64,000 nt of DNA, from NCBI GenBank assembly GCA_035565615.1, contig DATMSB010000062.1, forward strand, positions 1-64,000, read 5' to 3'. The position numbers were made by a program, and so were the translations under genes. Shown here piece after piece: positions 1-6,886 of the stretch (positions are counted from its first letter, which is position 1; every line of letters starts with the position of its first letter). Origin of the DNA: Vulgatibacter sp035565615 (GTDB taxonomy: Bacteria; Myxococcota; Myxococcia; Myxococcales; Vulgatibacteraceae). The notes below the pieces were generated by a model, which did not search any database, was not told the DNA's origin, and was given only the letters and a program-made list of their open reading frames with translations.

Positions 1-167
1 ATCTCGTGCTGCACCTTCGCCTCTTCCAGCACGGTGATCGTGTCGCCGTCGGCGAGGGCCACGACCCGCCCGTGCAGCACGCCCTCCCCCGACGCGCGCG
101 GCGCGGAGCAGGAGCAGCCCGCGAGGAGCAGCAGGGCGATCGCAAAGATGCGCAGGCTGGCGAACAT
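1..167 (-). CDS. Thermonuclease-like (SNase) lipoprotein, partial
   Basis: Only the first 55 codons lie in the window; the gene runs off the left edge. The start ATG is at 167. Translation gives a hydrophobic signal ending in LLLAGCS, a lipobox with a lipidated Cys near residue 18. It is followed by a segment reading GRVVALADGDTITV, the typical opening strand of staphylococcal-nuclease domains (general form V-x-DGDT). This suggests a secreted, membrane-anchored nuclease. The catalytic Arg and Glu residues lie outside the window, so activity cannot be judged. The upstream Shine-Dalgarno is only a G-run. Confidence 0.7.
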   Translation of the reverse strand, partial: MFASLRIFAIALLLLAGCSCSAPRASGEGVLHGRVVALADGDTITVLEEAKVQHE

Positions 168-249
168 CCCCCCCCTTGTCGCGCCCGCCCCCCGGAGCTG
201 TCAACCCGCCGCCTTTCGTCCGCCCGAGGGGAGGGTCCTGACAGGGGGT

Positions 250-430
250 GCAATCGTCGGCGCCGCGGCGCTAGAAGTCGAGGCGGTCTCCGATGTGCTG
301 GCTCCGGACCACGGTCGCTTCAACGTCCAGCAGGCGATCGACCTGCGGCTGAACGAGCGCTTCGAGGAGGCGGGGATCTCCTTCGCCCACCCCATGCGCA
401 CCGTCTCGGTGCAGGACGCCGCCAGGCGGA
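250..430 (+). pseudogene. Remnant of an MscS-type mechanosensitive channel C-terminus
   Basis: Plus-strand translation of about 313-420 gives NERFEEAGISFAHPMRTV, which closely resembles the end of the MscS soluble domain (E. coli form: REFDAAGISFPYPQMDV). Nothing resembling the MscS membrane helices precedes it; instead the upstream DNA encodes the oppositely oriented nuclease gene. The segment has no plausible start and runs straight into the ribosome-binding site of the next gene. I read it as the 3' end of a deleted channel gene. Confidence 0.5.
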
Positions 431-531
431 GCCCCGCGGCGGCGCTCCCGTTGGAGGCCGGCGCGGCGAAGACGGGGACCCGAGCTCCCCCGCCGGCCGA
501 TGCGGGAGGCGCTCCCCGGGAGGAAGAGAGG

Positions 532-957
532 ATGGCGGACAGCTTTCTCGCCGGCCGGATCGAGCTGGTGCAGGACGACCTCACCCGGCTGCAGGTCGAC
601 GCGATCGTCAACGCGGCGAACCGCACCCTTCTCGGCGGCGCCGGGCTGGACGCCGCCGTCCACGAGGCCGCCGGCCCCGAGCTCCTCGAGGCCTGCCGGA
701 AGCTGGGCGGGGCCTCCTCGGGGGACGCGAAGATCACGCCCGGCTTCCGCACCCTGATCACCGCCACCCCCGGGGCGGGGCGCGCCCTCGCCATCAAGAT
801 GGCCCGCTTGACGGTGAAGGCGATCCCCGACGCGGCGGCGCGGGATCGCCTGCGCCCCGCCTACGCGGAGGACGCCGAATCGCTCATCGCCGCCGCCCAC
901 GTGGTGGCGATCGAGTACGCCACCATCGCCGCGGCCGACGGCTACTGGCGAAAGTAG
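532..957 (+). CDS. Truncated macro-domain protein with an unrelated C-terminus
   Basis: The ATG at 532 follows a good Shine-Dalgarno (GGAGGAAGAG), giving 141 residues. Residues about 10-70 are the first half of a macro (ADP-ribose-binding) domain: VDAIVNAANRTLLGGAGLDA, then HEAAGPELLEAC and GDAKITPGF. A complete macro domain is about 150-170 residues and continues with a segment like HVIHTVGP-W. Here that is replaced by an Ala-rich stretch I do not recognise, ending in ADGYWRK. The usual GGGGVDG loop reads GGAGLDA. Probably a deletion or fusion product; ADP-ribose binding is doubtful. Confidence 0.5.
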   Translation: MADSFLAGRIELVQDDLTRLQVDAIVNAANRTLLGGAGLDAAVHEAAGPELLEACRKLGGASSGDAKITPGFRTLITATPGAGRALAIKMARLTVKAIPDAAARDRLRPAYAEDAESLIAAAHVVAIEYATIAAADGYWRK

Positions 958-962
958 GCGCC

Positions 963-1517
963 ATGGACGAGGGCTGGCGAGCCCTGCGGCTCTACACCAT
1001 CGGCCACTCGACCCGATCGCTCCCCGAGCTGGTGGAGGCGCTGCACTCGTTCGGGATCGAGATCCTCGCCGACATCCGCACCATCCCCCGCTCCCGCCGC
1101 AACCCGCAGTTCAACGAGGACTCCATCGCCACGCCGCTGGAGGAGGCGGGGATCCGTTACGTGCACCTGGCCGGGCTGGGTGGGCTGCGGCGGGCCCGCG
1201 CCGACTCCCCGAACGACGCCTGGCACAACGCCAGCTTCCGGGGCTTCGCCGACTACATGCAGACCGACGACTTCGAGGAGGGGCTCGCCGAGCTCCGCGA
1301 GCTCGCCCGGGAGGGGAAGGTCGCGATCATGTGCGCCGAGAGCGTGCCCTGGCGCTGCCACCGCTCCCTGGTCGCCGACGCCGTCACGGCCCGGGGCGGC
1401 CAGGTCGAGCACCTGATGAGCGCCGGCCACTCGAACCCCCACCGCCTCACCCCCTTCGCGAAGGTGGACGGGAGCCGGGTCACCTACCCGGCGCAGCAGG
1501 AGGGCGAGCCGGCCTGA
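963..1517 (+). CDS. DUF488 family protein
   Basis: A 184-residue protein starting 6 bases after the truncated macro-domain gene. Family hallmarks are visible: YTIGHSTRSLPELVEAL at the N-terminus, DIRTIPRSRRNPQFN near residue 40, GIRYVHLAGLGG near residue 65, and the C-terminal CAESVPWRCHRSLVADA motif with its conserved Cys and His. DUF488 proteins are small soluble proteins of unknown biochemical function that are often found beside DNA-repair or redox genes. Length is normal for the family and the gene looks intact. The neighbouring gene debris gives no functional clue. Confidence 0.85.
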   Translation: MDEGWRALRLYTIGHSTRSLPELVEALHSFGIEILADIRTIPRSRRNPQFNEDSIATPLEEAGIRYVHLAGLGGLRRARADSPNDAWHNASFRGFADYMQTDDFEEGLAELRELAREGKVAIMCAESVPWRCHRSLVADAVTARGGQVEHLMSAGHSNPHRLTPFAKVDGSRVTYPAQQEGEPA

Positions 1518-1601
1518 CGCGGTGTGGGCGGGGGGCCGGCTGGCGAGCATCCCTCCAGGCTTCGCGCTTCCCCCGCAGCGCTCGAAGGGGGCGCCGCCTC
1601 T

Positions 1602-2798
1602 CTAGTGCACCCGGCCGTCGATCCGCGGCGCGAAGACGAAGGGGCCGACCCGGGCGCCGACGACGAGGAAGCAGAGCGCCCAGCCGATGCCCGCGGCCAG
1701 GATCCAGGTGGAGTACGACGCGGGCCAGAGCTGGGTGGCGACGAGGCGGAAGAAGGCCGCCGCCGCCATCGCCCCCAGCGCCAGCTTGTCGGACGCAGTG
1801 AAGCGGATCTTGCGTCCCGTGTGCCCCTGGCAGATGCGCAGGAGCATCGCCGGGATCACGATGCCCATGCACAGGAAGGTGAAGGCGTGGGTGGCGAGGG
1901 TGCCGACGCCCATGAACCAGCCCAGGTAGCGCATCGCCTGCAGGGCGAGGTGGAGGATCAGGCCGAGGTAGCCCACGTACATCACCGCGATCCCGAACCG
2001 CTTCATGCCGGCCACGGGATGCCAGGTGAGGAGGCGCGCGAGGAGGAGCGCGGCGGCGAGCCCCAGGACCGCCGCGGCCCAGGGTGCGGGGAGGAGCGCC
2101 TCGAAGACCGACGTGAGCACCAGCACCTTGATGGGCACGTCGATCCACCGCCGGAGCGGCAGGTCGATCCCCGGCCCGTTGCGCATGAACTGGGGCATGG
2201 TGCGCTCGAACATCATCACGAAGGCCACGCGGAAGAGGCCCAGGGTCATGGTGGTGCCGAGCACCCAGGTCGAGGGCGTCAGCAGCAGGTTCTTGGCGAC
2301 CAGGAAGATCGGCAGCGCCACCACGAAGAAGGCGTTGTCCTTGTAGAAGCTCTTCGCGTTGAACCGCACCAGCGTCCACACGAGGTAGGCGATCACGTAG
2401 GCGGGGAACGCGTTCAGGAGGACGCGGGAGACCAGGGGATCGGCGACGAAGATCGCGGCCCGCTCGACGCACCACAGCGCCACCGCCAGGGCGAGCGGCC
2501 AGCCGTGGATGCCGCGGATCTTCACCCAGTTCTTGCTCGCGGTGAGGAGGAAGCCGCCCAAGACCGCCCAGCCGAAGCCGTAGTACATCTCGTGGGCGTG
2601 CCAGGCGAGCACGGGGACGCTCGAGGGCCAGGGCGTCACCCCGGTGAACGCGAAGACCCAGATCAGGGGGAGCGCCGCGCCCGCGACGAAAGCGAGGGCG
2701 AAGAAGGGGCGGAACCCCGCGAGCCAGATCGCCCGATCGAAGAAGCCGGCGGGGGCGGGCGCGACGGTGGAGGGCGGGAGCACGGTGGGATCGGGCAT
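1602..2798 (-). CDS. nnrS: NnrS family haem/copper membrane protein
   Basis: A 398-residue polytopic membrane protein with about 12 hydrophobic segments. NnrS hallmarks are present: GFRPFF at residues 28-33, WHAHEM at 66-71 and GGFLLTASKNW following. NnrS family proteins occur with denitrification genes and protect cells against nitric-oxide stress; the precise chemistry is unsettled. It is the last gene of a minus-strand series (DUF2249 proteins, DUF59 protein, NnrS-like protein), separated from the preceding gene by about 70 bases. The presence of NO-reductase-like and N2O-reductase genes elsewhere in the window supports a role in NO metabolism. Confidence 0.9.
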   Translation of the reverse strand: MPDPTVLPPSTVAPAPAGFFDRAIWLAGFRPFFALAFVAGAALPLIWVFAFTGVTPWPSSVPVLAWHAHEMYYGFGWAVLGGFLLTASKNWVKIRGIHGWPLALAVALWCVERAAIFVADPLVSRVLLNAFPAYVIAYLVWTLVRFNAKSFYKDNAFFVVALPIFLVAKNLLLTPSTWVLGTTMTLGLFRVAFVMMFERTMPQFMRNGPGIDLPLRRWIDVPIKVLVLTSVFEALLPAPWAAAVLGLAAALLLARLLTWHPVAGMKRFGIAVMYVGYLGLILHLALQAMRYLGWFMGVGTLATHAFTFLCMGIVIPAMLLRICQGHTGRKIRFTASDKLALGAMAAAAFFRLVATQLWPASYSTWILAAGIGWALCFLVVGARVGPFVFAPRIDGRVH

Positions 2799-2869
2799 CG
2801 GTCCTCATGAGTGGGGCCGCTCGCGGCACCGAAAAAGGGGGCGGTCCCTCGCGAGGAAGGCCCTTCCTC

Positions 2870-3763
2870 CTACAGCTTGGTGACCTCGGCGCGCCACACC
2901 TCCGGGCCGTCGTCGATGCGGCGGAAGGCGAAGGACCCTTCCGCCTCGGTGGCCTCGAGCGTGTAGTACATGCAGCTCGGATCGTGATCGAGGGTGAGGC
3001 GCATGGTCGAGCCCCTCGAGAGCGCACGGTAGGCGCCCATGATGGTCTCGTACCGATCCCGCGGCTCCACCGGCCGCATGTCGAGATCCAGCGTCTCCTG
3101 CTCGGCGCGGGTGCCGCAGCCGGTCGCCTTCCGCGACGCGAGCCACCGGGTCCACATGCCGAGCTTCTCGGGCGAGCTGGGGCAGAGCACGGTGGCCCCG
3201 GCGTACTTGGAGAGCGCGAGGTCGGCGAGCACGCCGCCGACGCCGAGCCCGTCCTGCTCGTGCTGCTCGGGACCGCCCCCGTGGAGGCGGACGAGGCCGA
3301 GCAGGTCCCGGATGGCGAAGAGGATGGCACCGGCGTCCTCGAGGCTCTCCGACGAGGGGCGCAGCTCCCACGCGATGCCGAGGGCGTCGCCGGCGTTCCG
3401 CTCGCGGATCGAGCGGGCGAGCGCGACCATCGCGTCGAGGTGCGAGCCCTCGGCGAGGAGCAGGCGGCCGCCGACCTTCGAGAAGGCCGCGACGACCGCC
3501 GGCAGATCGGCGACGCCGCCGCGCGGCACCGAGACCGGGACCTCGAGCTTCGCGGAGCGCTGCGCGAGCCCCGGCGCGGAGCGGGCGTCGATCGCCTCCA
3601 CCCGGAGCGCGACGATGCGCGCTCCGGTGGTGGGGACACGCTCGGGATCGAAGCCCGGCGGCAGGACCAGCTCGTCGCCATCGAGGCCCCGCTCGCGACA
3701 GGCGGCGTCGAGGGCGTCGATCGACAGGTCCGGGGCCGCCAGGCTGCTGAGCGCGAGGCCCAT
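2870..3763 (-). CDS. DUF2249 protein with an unrecognised N-terminal domain
   Basis: A 297-residue protein; its ATG at 3763 overlaps the stop of the previous DUF2249 gene (ATGA). The last 75 residues form a DUF2249 domain: LDLDMRPVEPRDRYETIMGA, then LTLDHDP and EVWRAEV. The first roughly 210 residues alternate helix-like and strand-like segments, with a HEQDGLGVGG stretch, and might be a TIM-barrel-like fold, but I recognise no family. There is no signal peptide or membrane segment, so it is probably cytoplasmic. DUF2249 proteins cluster with denitrification and hemerythrin genes; the function is unknown. Confidence 0.65.
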   Translation of the reverse strand: MGLALSSLAAPDLSIDALDAACRERGLDGDELVLPPGFDPERVPTTGARIVALRVEAIDARSAPGLAQRSAKLEVPVSVPRGGVADLPAVVAAFSKVGGRLLLAEGSHLDAMVALARSIRERNAGDALGIAWELRPSSESLEDAGAILFAIRDLLGLVRLHGGGPEQHEQDGLGVGGVLADLALSKYAGATVLCPSSPEKLGMWTRWLASRKATGCGTRAEQETLDLDMRPVEPRDRYETIMGAYRALSRGSTMRLTLDHDPSCMYYTLEATEAEGSFAFRRIDDGPEVWRAEVTKL

Positions 3764-3990
3764 CAGGCGGTCTTCCCGATGCGAACCCGCCACACCGCGG
3801 GGCCGCTCTCCACGTAGTTCCAGGAGTAGGTGCCGGCGCGGGTGGCCTCGAACTGGTGGCGGAGCGGGAAGGGATCGTGGTCGTTGATCAGGGTGAACTC
3901 CTCGCCCGGCGAGAGGGAGTCGAAGGTGCGGAAGATCGTGGGGTGCTTCTCCCGGGGCGGGACGACGCGGATGTCGAGATCGATGGCCAT
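3763..3990 (-). CDS. Stand-alone DUF2249 protein
   Basis: A 75-residue single-domain protein. It carries the family pattern: IDLDIRVVPPREKHPTIF at the N-terminus, LSPGEEFTLINDHDPFPL in the middle and AVWRVRIGK at the end. The ATG at 3990 is preceded by an AAAGGAAA ribosome-binding site. It lies between two other DUF2249-containing genes in the same operon, so three consecutive genes carry four copies of this domain. The family resembles TusA/SirA-type folds and is enriched next to NO-related genes. No catalytic residues are known, so the role is open. Confidence 0.8.
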   Translation of the reverse strand: MAIDLDIRVVPPREKHPTIFRTFDSLSPGEEFTLINDHDPFPLRHQFEATRAGTYSWNYVESGPAVWRVRIGKTA

Positions 3991-4004
3991 GGACTCGTTT
4001 CCTT

Positions 4005-4814
4005 TCAGCGGTTGGTGTGGCAGATGAAGATGCGGACGAGCTCGTCCGACTGTTCGCGGATCTCGTAGGAGAAGCCGCGCTCCTCCAGCTTGGGGAGGAG
4101 GAACTGGGGGACCCTCGCGTTGATCTGCACGAGGGTCTGGCCGGGCTCGAGCTTCGAGAGGGCCTCCAGCGTGCGCTGCATGGGCTCGGGGGGCTCGAGC
4201 TCCCGGACGTCGAGGACGATCATCCCGTCGTCCTCCGCGGGCGCCGCGGCCTTGGGCTTGGCGACGGACGCCCGCGCGTTCGGATCGCGGAAGAACCACA
4301 CGCGCCAGTCGTCCTTCTCGAAGCGCTCGGTGAAGTGGCCGAAGCCCTGCTTCGCCAGGACGTCGTAGAGCGGCGCCGGCTCGAAGATGGCGCGGAGCCG
4401 GAAGACGTGGCCCTCCGGCAGGGCCCGGACGGCCTCGAGGATCTGCCGCAGCGGCTCCTTCCCCGCCCGCAGATCCTCGCGGACGTCGAGGTCCGCGATC
4501 CGCTCCGCAGGGGTCGCCAGGAGGCCGGGCGGAGGGGGCGCGGCGGGGGGAGGCTCGGGCGCCTTCGCCTCGGCGACCGCCGGCGGCGGCTCGGCGGGGC
4601 CCTCGCCCAGCGCCGCGTTCAGCCGCGCGAGCAGGACCTGCGCCTCCACGCCCGCCACCCGCGCCGCCTGCTCGATGGTGACGAGCTTGGCCATCGTCTT
4701 GCGGGCCATCGGGTTCTTCAGCATGGCGAAGGAGGGCGAGGTCTGGAGGAAGACCTCCAGCAGCGCCGGCTCCCTGGCGAGCACCGACGAGACGCGATCG
4801 TCGAGCCGGATCAC
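4005..4814 (-). CDS. DUF1858 plus tandem DUF2249 protein
   Basis: A 269-residue cytoplasmic protein whose GTG start at 4814 overlaps the upstream stop (GTGA). Residues 1-70 resemble DUF1858, the small helical domain typified by SVLAREPALLEVFLQTSPSF and KLVTIEQAARVAGV. A Pro/Ala/Glu-rich linker (about 73-100) follows. Then come two DUF2249 repeats, beginning at LDVREDLRAGKEPLRQIL and at LDVRELEPPEPMQRTLEAL. DUF1858 with DUF2249 is a recurrent pairing in anaerobic and denitrifying bacteria. The operon position between a DUF59 protein and another DUF2249 protein suggests a metal-cluster or NO-related role. Confidence 0.75.
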   Translation of the reverse strand: MIRLDDRVSSVLAREPALLEVFLQTSPSFAMLKNPMARKTMAKLVTIEQAARVAGVEAQVLLARLNAALGEGPAEPPPAVAEAKAPEPPPAAPPPPGLLATPAERIADLDVREDLRAGKEPLRQILEAVRALPEGHVFRLRAIFEPAPLYDVLAKQGFGHFTERFEKDDWRVWFFRDPNARASVAKPKAAAPAEDDGMIVLDVRELEPPEPMQRTLEALSKLEPGQTLVQINARVPQFLLPKLEERGFSYEIREQSDELVRIFICHTNR

Positions 4815-5107
4815 AGCCTGCCTCCCTCGACCATCCCGGGATGCCAGCGCGGCTCCCAGACCAGGTTGGGCCGCACCTCCTTGATTCCCTCGACCGCGCC
4901 GACGGCGTTGAGGATCCCACCGGTGATCGCCTCCTCCATGGGGCAGCCTGGGGTGGTGAGGGTGAAGGTGACGTCGGCGACGCCGTCCTCGACCTTGGCG
5001 TCGTAGACGAGGCCCAGCGTGATGATGTCGAGGCCGATCTCGGGATCGATCACGGTGGCGAGCGCCTCGTAAACGCGCGAGAGCGTGTTGAGATCGGTTT
5101 CCATCAT
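4811..5107 (-). CDS. DUF59/MIP18 family iron-sulfur assembly protein (SufT/PaaD-like)
   Basis: A 98-residue protein. The family signature is DPEIGLDIITLGLVY at residues 21-35 and TTPGCPMEEAI at 51-61, with the conserved Cys 55. DUF59 proteins act in Fe-S cluster maturation (SufT) or in assembly of specific metalloenzymes (PaaD). The first of two consecutive ATGs (5107) overlaps the stop of the upstream membrane-protein gene, so the pair is translationally coupled. Here it may serve maturation of iron enzymes for nitrogen-oxide metabolism, which is inference from neighbours. Confidence 0.85.
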   Translation of the reverse strand: MMETDLNTLSRVYEALATVIDPEIGLDIITLGLVYDAKVEDGVADVTFTLTTPGCPMEEAITGGILNAVGAVEGIKEVRPNLVWEPRWHPGMVEGGRL

Positions 5108-6414
5108 GTGGTTGCCCTCCTTCGGGCGATCTGCGCCATGAGAATGCCCTCGACGATCGTCCCGGCGAGGAAGGAGGCCGCGAAGGCGCGCACCGTCGGG
5201 GCGCTGCCCGCGAGGGTGCCCGCGGCGATCCCGGCCCAGCCGAGCACCAGCAGCGCGCCCACGATGGTCGCGGCCCGCTCCGAGTAGAGCTCCGAGACCT
5301 TGGGGACCTTCTGCTTGCCGACGAGGGGGCCGAAGCGGTGGTACCAGACGATGAAGGGGACGATCTTGAAGTAGTGCCCCGCCACGAAGACGCCGATCGC
5401 GCCGATGAGGACGACGAAGTAGGTGGCGAGCAGGCGCGGGTTGGAGACGCCGGCCGAGAGCGCGAACGGCGCCAGGACGAGCGCGACGCCCATGCCCGCG
5501 ATCCCGATGGCGGCGAGCCGCATCCCTGGATCGATCGCGCGGCGCTTGCGGTGCTTGAAGAAGAGCGTCGCCTGCACGAAGAAGGCGACGAGGCCCCCCG
5601 CGGTGAGCGCGGACGCGGCGAGGACGCGGGGGCTGCCGAGGGACGCCGGCATCGAGAGGACGAGCGCGCCCAGGAAGAGGAGCGCCACCGCGATCCATGC
5701 CGGCTTCTCGCTCGCGCCGTGGGAGAGCAGGAACATCGGCAGGAGGCGGTGGGCCACCCCCACGATCACCAGCATCACGAAGCCCACCAGCGCCACGTGG
5801 GCGTGGGTGGCCACGGTGGCGAAGCGCGACGCGAGCTGCACGTCGCCGTGGAGGTTCATGGCGAGGGCGAAGCCGAACGCCGGCGTGGCGACGAGGAAGA
5901 GCGACGAGCCGGCGAGCGCCCAGAAGGTGAGGGCGCGATCCCGCGCGCCGGCGAGCGTGGCGACGAGGTTGGCGGCGAAGGTGGTGAAGGCGACGGTGAG
6001 GAGGCTCGCGCCCAGGTAGAGGACGCCCCGCTGCGAGGTGGCGAGGCCGGTCGCGAACGCCACCACCCCCGCCACCTGGGCCACGAAGGAGATCCCGGCG
6101 AGCGCCTGCCAGCGCACCTGCCTGCCGATCGCCACGGGGAGGAACTGGCAGAGCGCGCCGAAGATCGACAGCACGAGCCAGCCCAGGACGAAGAGGTGGA
6201 CCACCGCGACCACCTGCGGGAGGAAGAACGACCCCCGAGCGAGGTGGGGCGCCACCAGGACGAGGCCGACGGCGCCGCTGGCGAAGAAGGCGAGGGCGGC
6301 GCCGAAGTGGACGCCGGGCAGCCAGGCGGGCGGCGCGCCCACGAACCCCAAGGCGGGCGCCGCGCCTGGCGGGCTCTTCGGCGCAGCGATCGTCGTGGGG
6401 ATTGCGGTGGCCAT
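5104..6414 (-). CDS. NnrS/haem-copper-subunit-I-like polytopic membrane protein
   Basis: A 436-residue protein with about 12 predicted membrane segments. Conserved-looking histidines sit inside helices: H73 in VVHLFVLGWL, H204 and H206 in VATHAHVALVGF, H222 in GVAHRLLPMF, and another in GHYFKIVPF. The pattern recalls NnrS and the haem-binding helices of cbb3-type subunit I, but no HH copper-ligand pair is visible. The start ATG at 6414 was chosen because the protein begins properly there. It is the first gene of the operon that ends with nnrS, so an NO-related membrane haem protein is the best guess. Confidence 0.65.
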   Translation of the reverse strand: MATAIPTTIAAPKSPPGAAPALGFVGAPPAWLPGVHFGAALAFFASGAVGLVLVAPHLARGSFFLPQVVAVVHLFVLGWLVLSIFGALCQFLPVAIGRQVRWQALAGISFVAQVAGVVAFATGLATSQRGVLYLGASLLTVAFTTFAANLVATLAGARDRALTFWALAGSSLFLVATPAFGFALAMNLHGDVQLASRFATVATHAHVALVGFVMLVIVGVAHRLLPMFLLSHGASEKPAWIAVALLFLGALVLSMPASLGSPRVLAASALTAGGLVAFFVQATLFFKHRKRRAIDPGMRLAAIGIAGMGVALVLAPFALSAGVSNPRLLATYFVVLIGAIGVFVAGHYFKIVPFIVWYHRFGPLVGKQKVPKVSELYSERAATIVGALLVLGWAGIAAGTLAGSAPTVRAFAASFLAGTIVEGILMAQIARRRATT

Positions 6415-6886
6415 CTGAGGGGCCCGCAATAGCAGCGGCCATGCCAAGGGCGAATGGACCCCGCGCGCACCCTCCGGGCGGGAATCGCGGGGGCGCCGCG
6501 GCTCCGTCGTTCCGGGTGTTCCATCTTTGAGCGCCGGCTGGAGCGCCTTGGAGGGGCCGTGGCAGGGGGGCGGCCGACCGGCCGAGGGGACGAGCGGGGA
6601 CCCGCCCCTCCGAGGGGGCGAGCCGGGAGACACCCGCCCGGGGCGCGCCTCGCCCGGCGCCCGGAAGATCGCGCGCCGCCGGCCGGCGCGTCCGGGTCGG
6701 CGAGGGGCCTCGAGGTGCGCGGCGGAGCTCTGCGGAGCGGGCGGGAAGGCACCGCGGGCGATGGAGGCCGAGGGCGATCGCGCGTGGCGCGGCCTCGCGG
6801 GCGGTTCCTGAAATCGAAAGATCACACCTATACATCGACGCCGCGGTTCGGATACGCTTTGCTGTCGCTCTCACCAGAGGAGTTCC
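6415..6886. other. Non-coding divergent promoter region
   Basis: This 472-base stretch separates the minus-strand NnrS-like operon from the plus-strand lipoprotein operon. I found no supported gene on either strand: open frames here are GC-rich and lack recognisable motifs or ribosome-binding sites. The final 60 bases before 6887 are less GC-rich and contain the ribosome-binding site AGAGGAG for the lipoprotein gene. Promoters for both operons presumably lie here, but no convincing -35/-10 pair or Fnr-like palindrome was seen. Confidence 0.4.
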
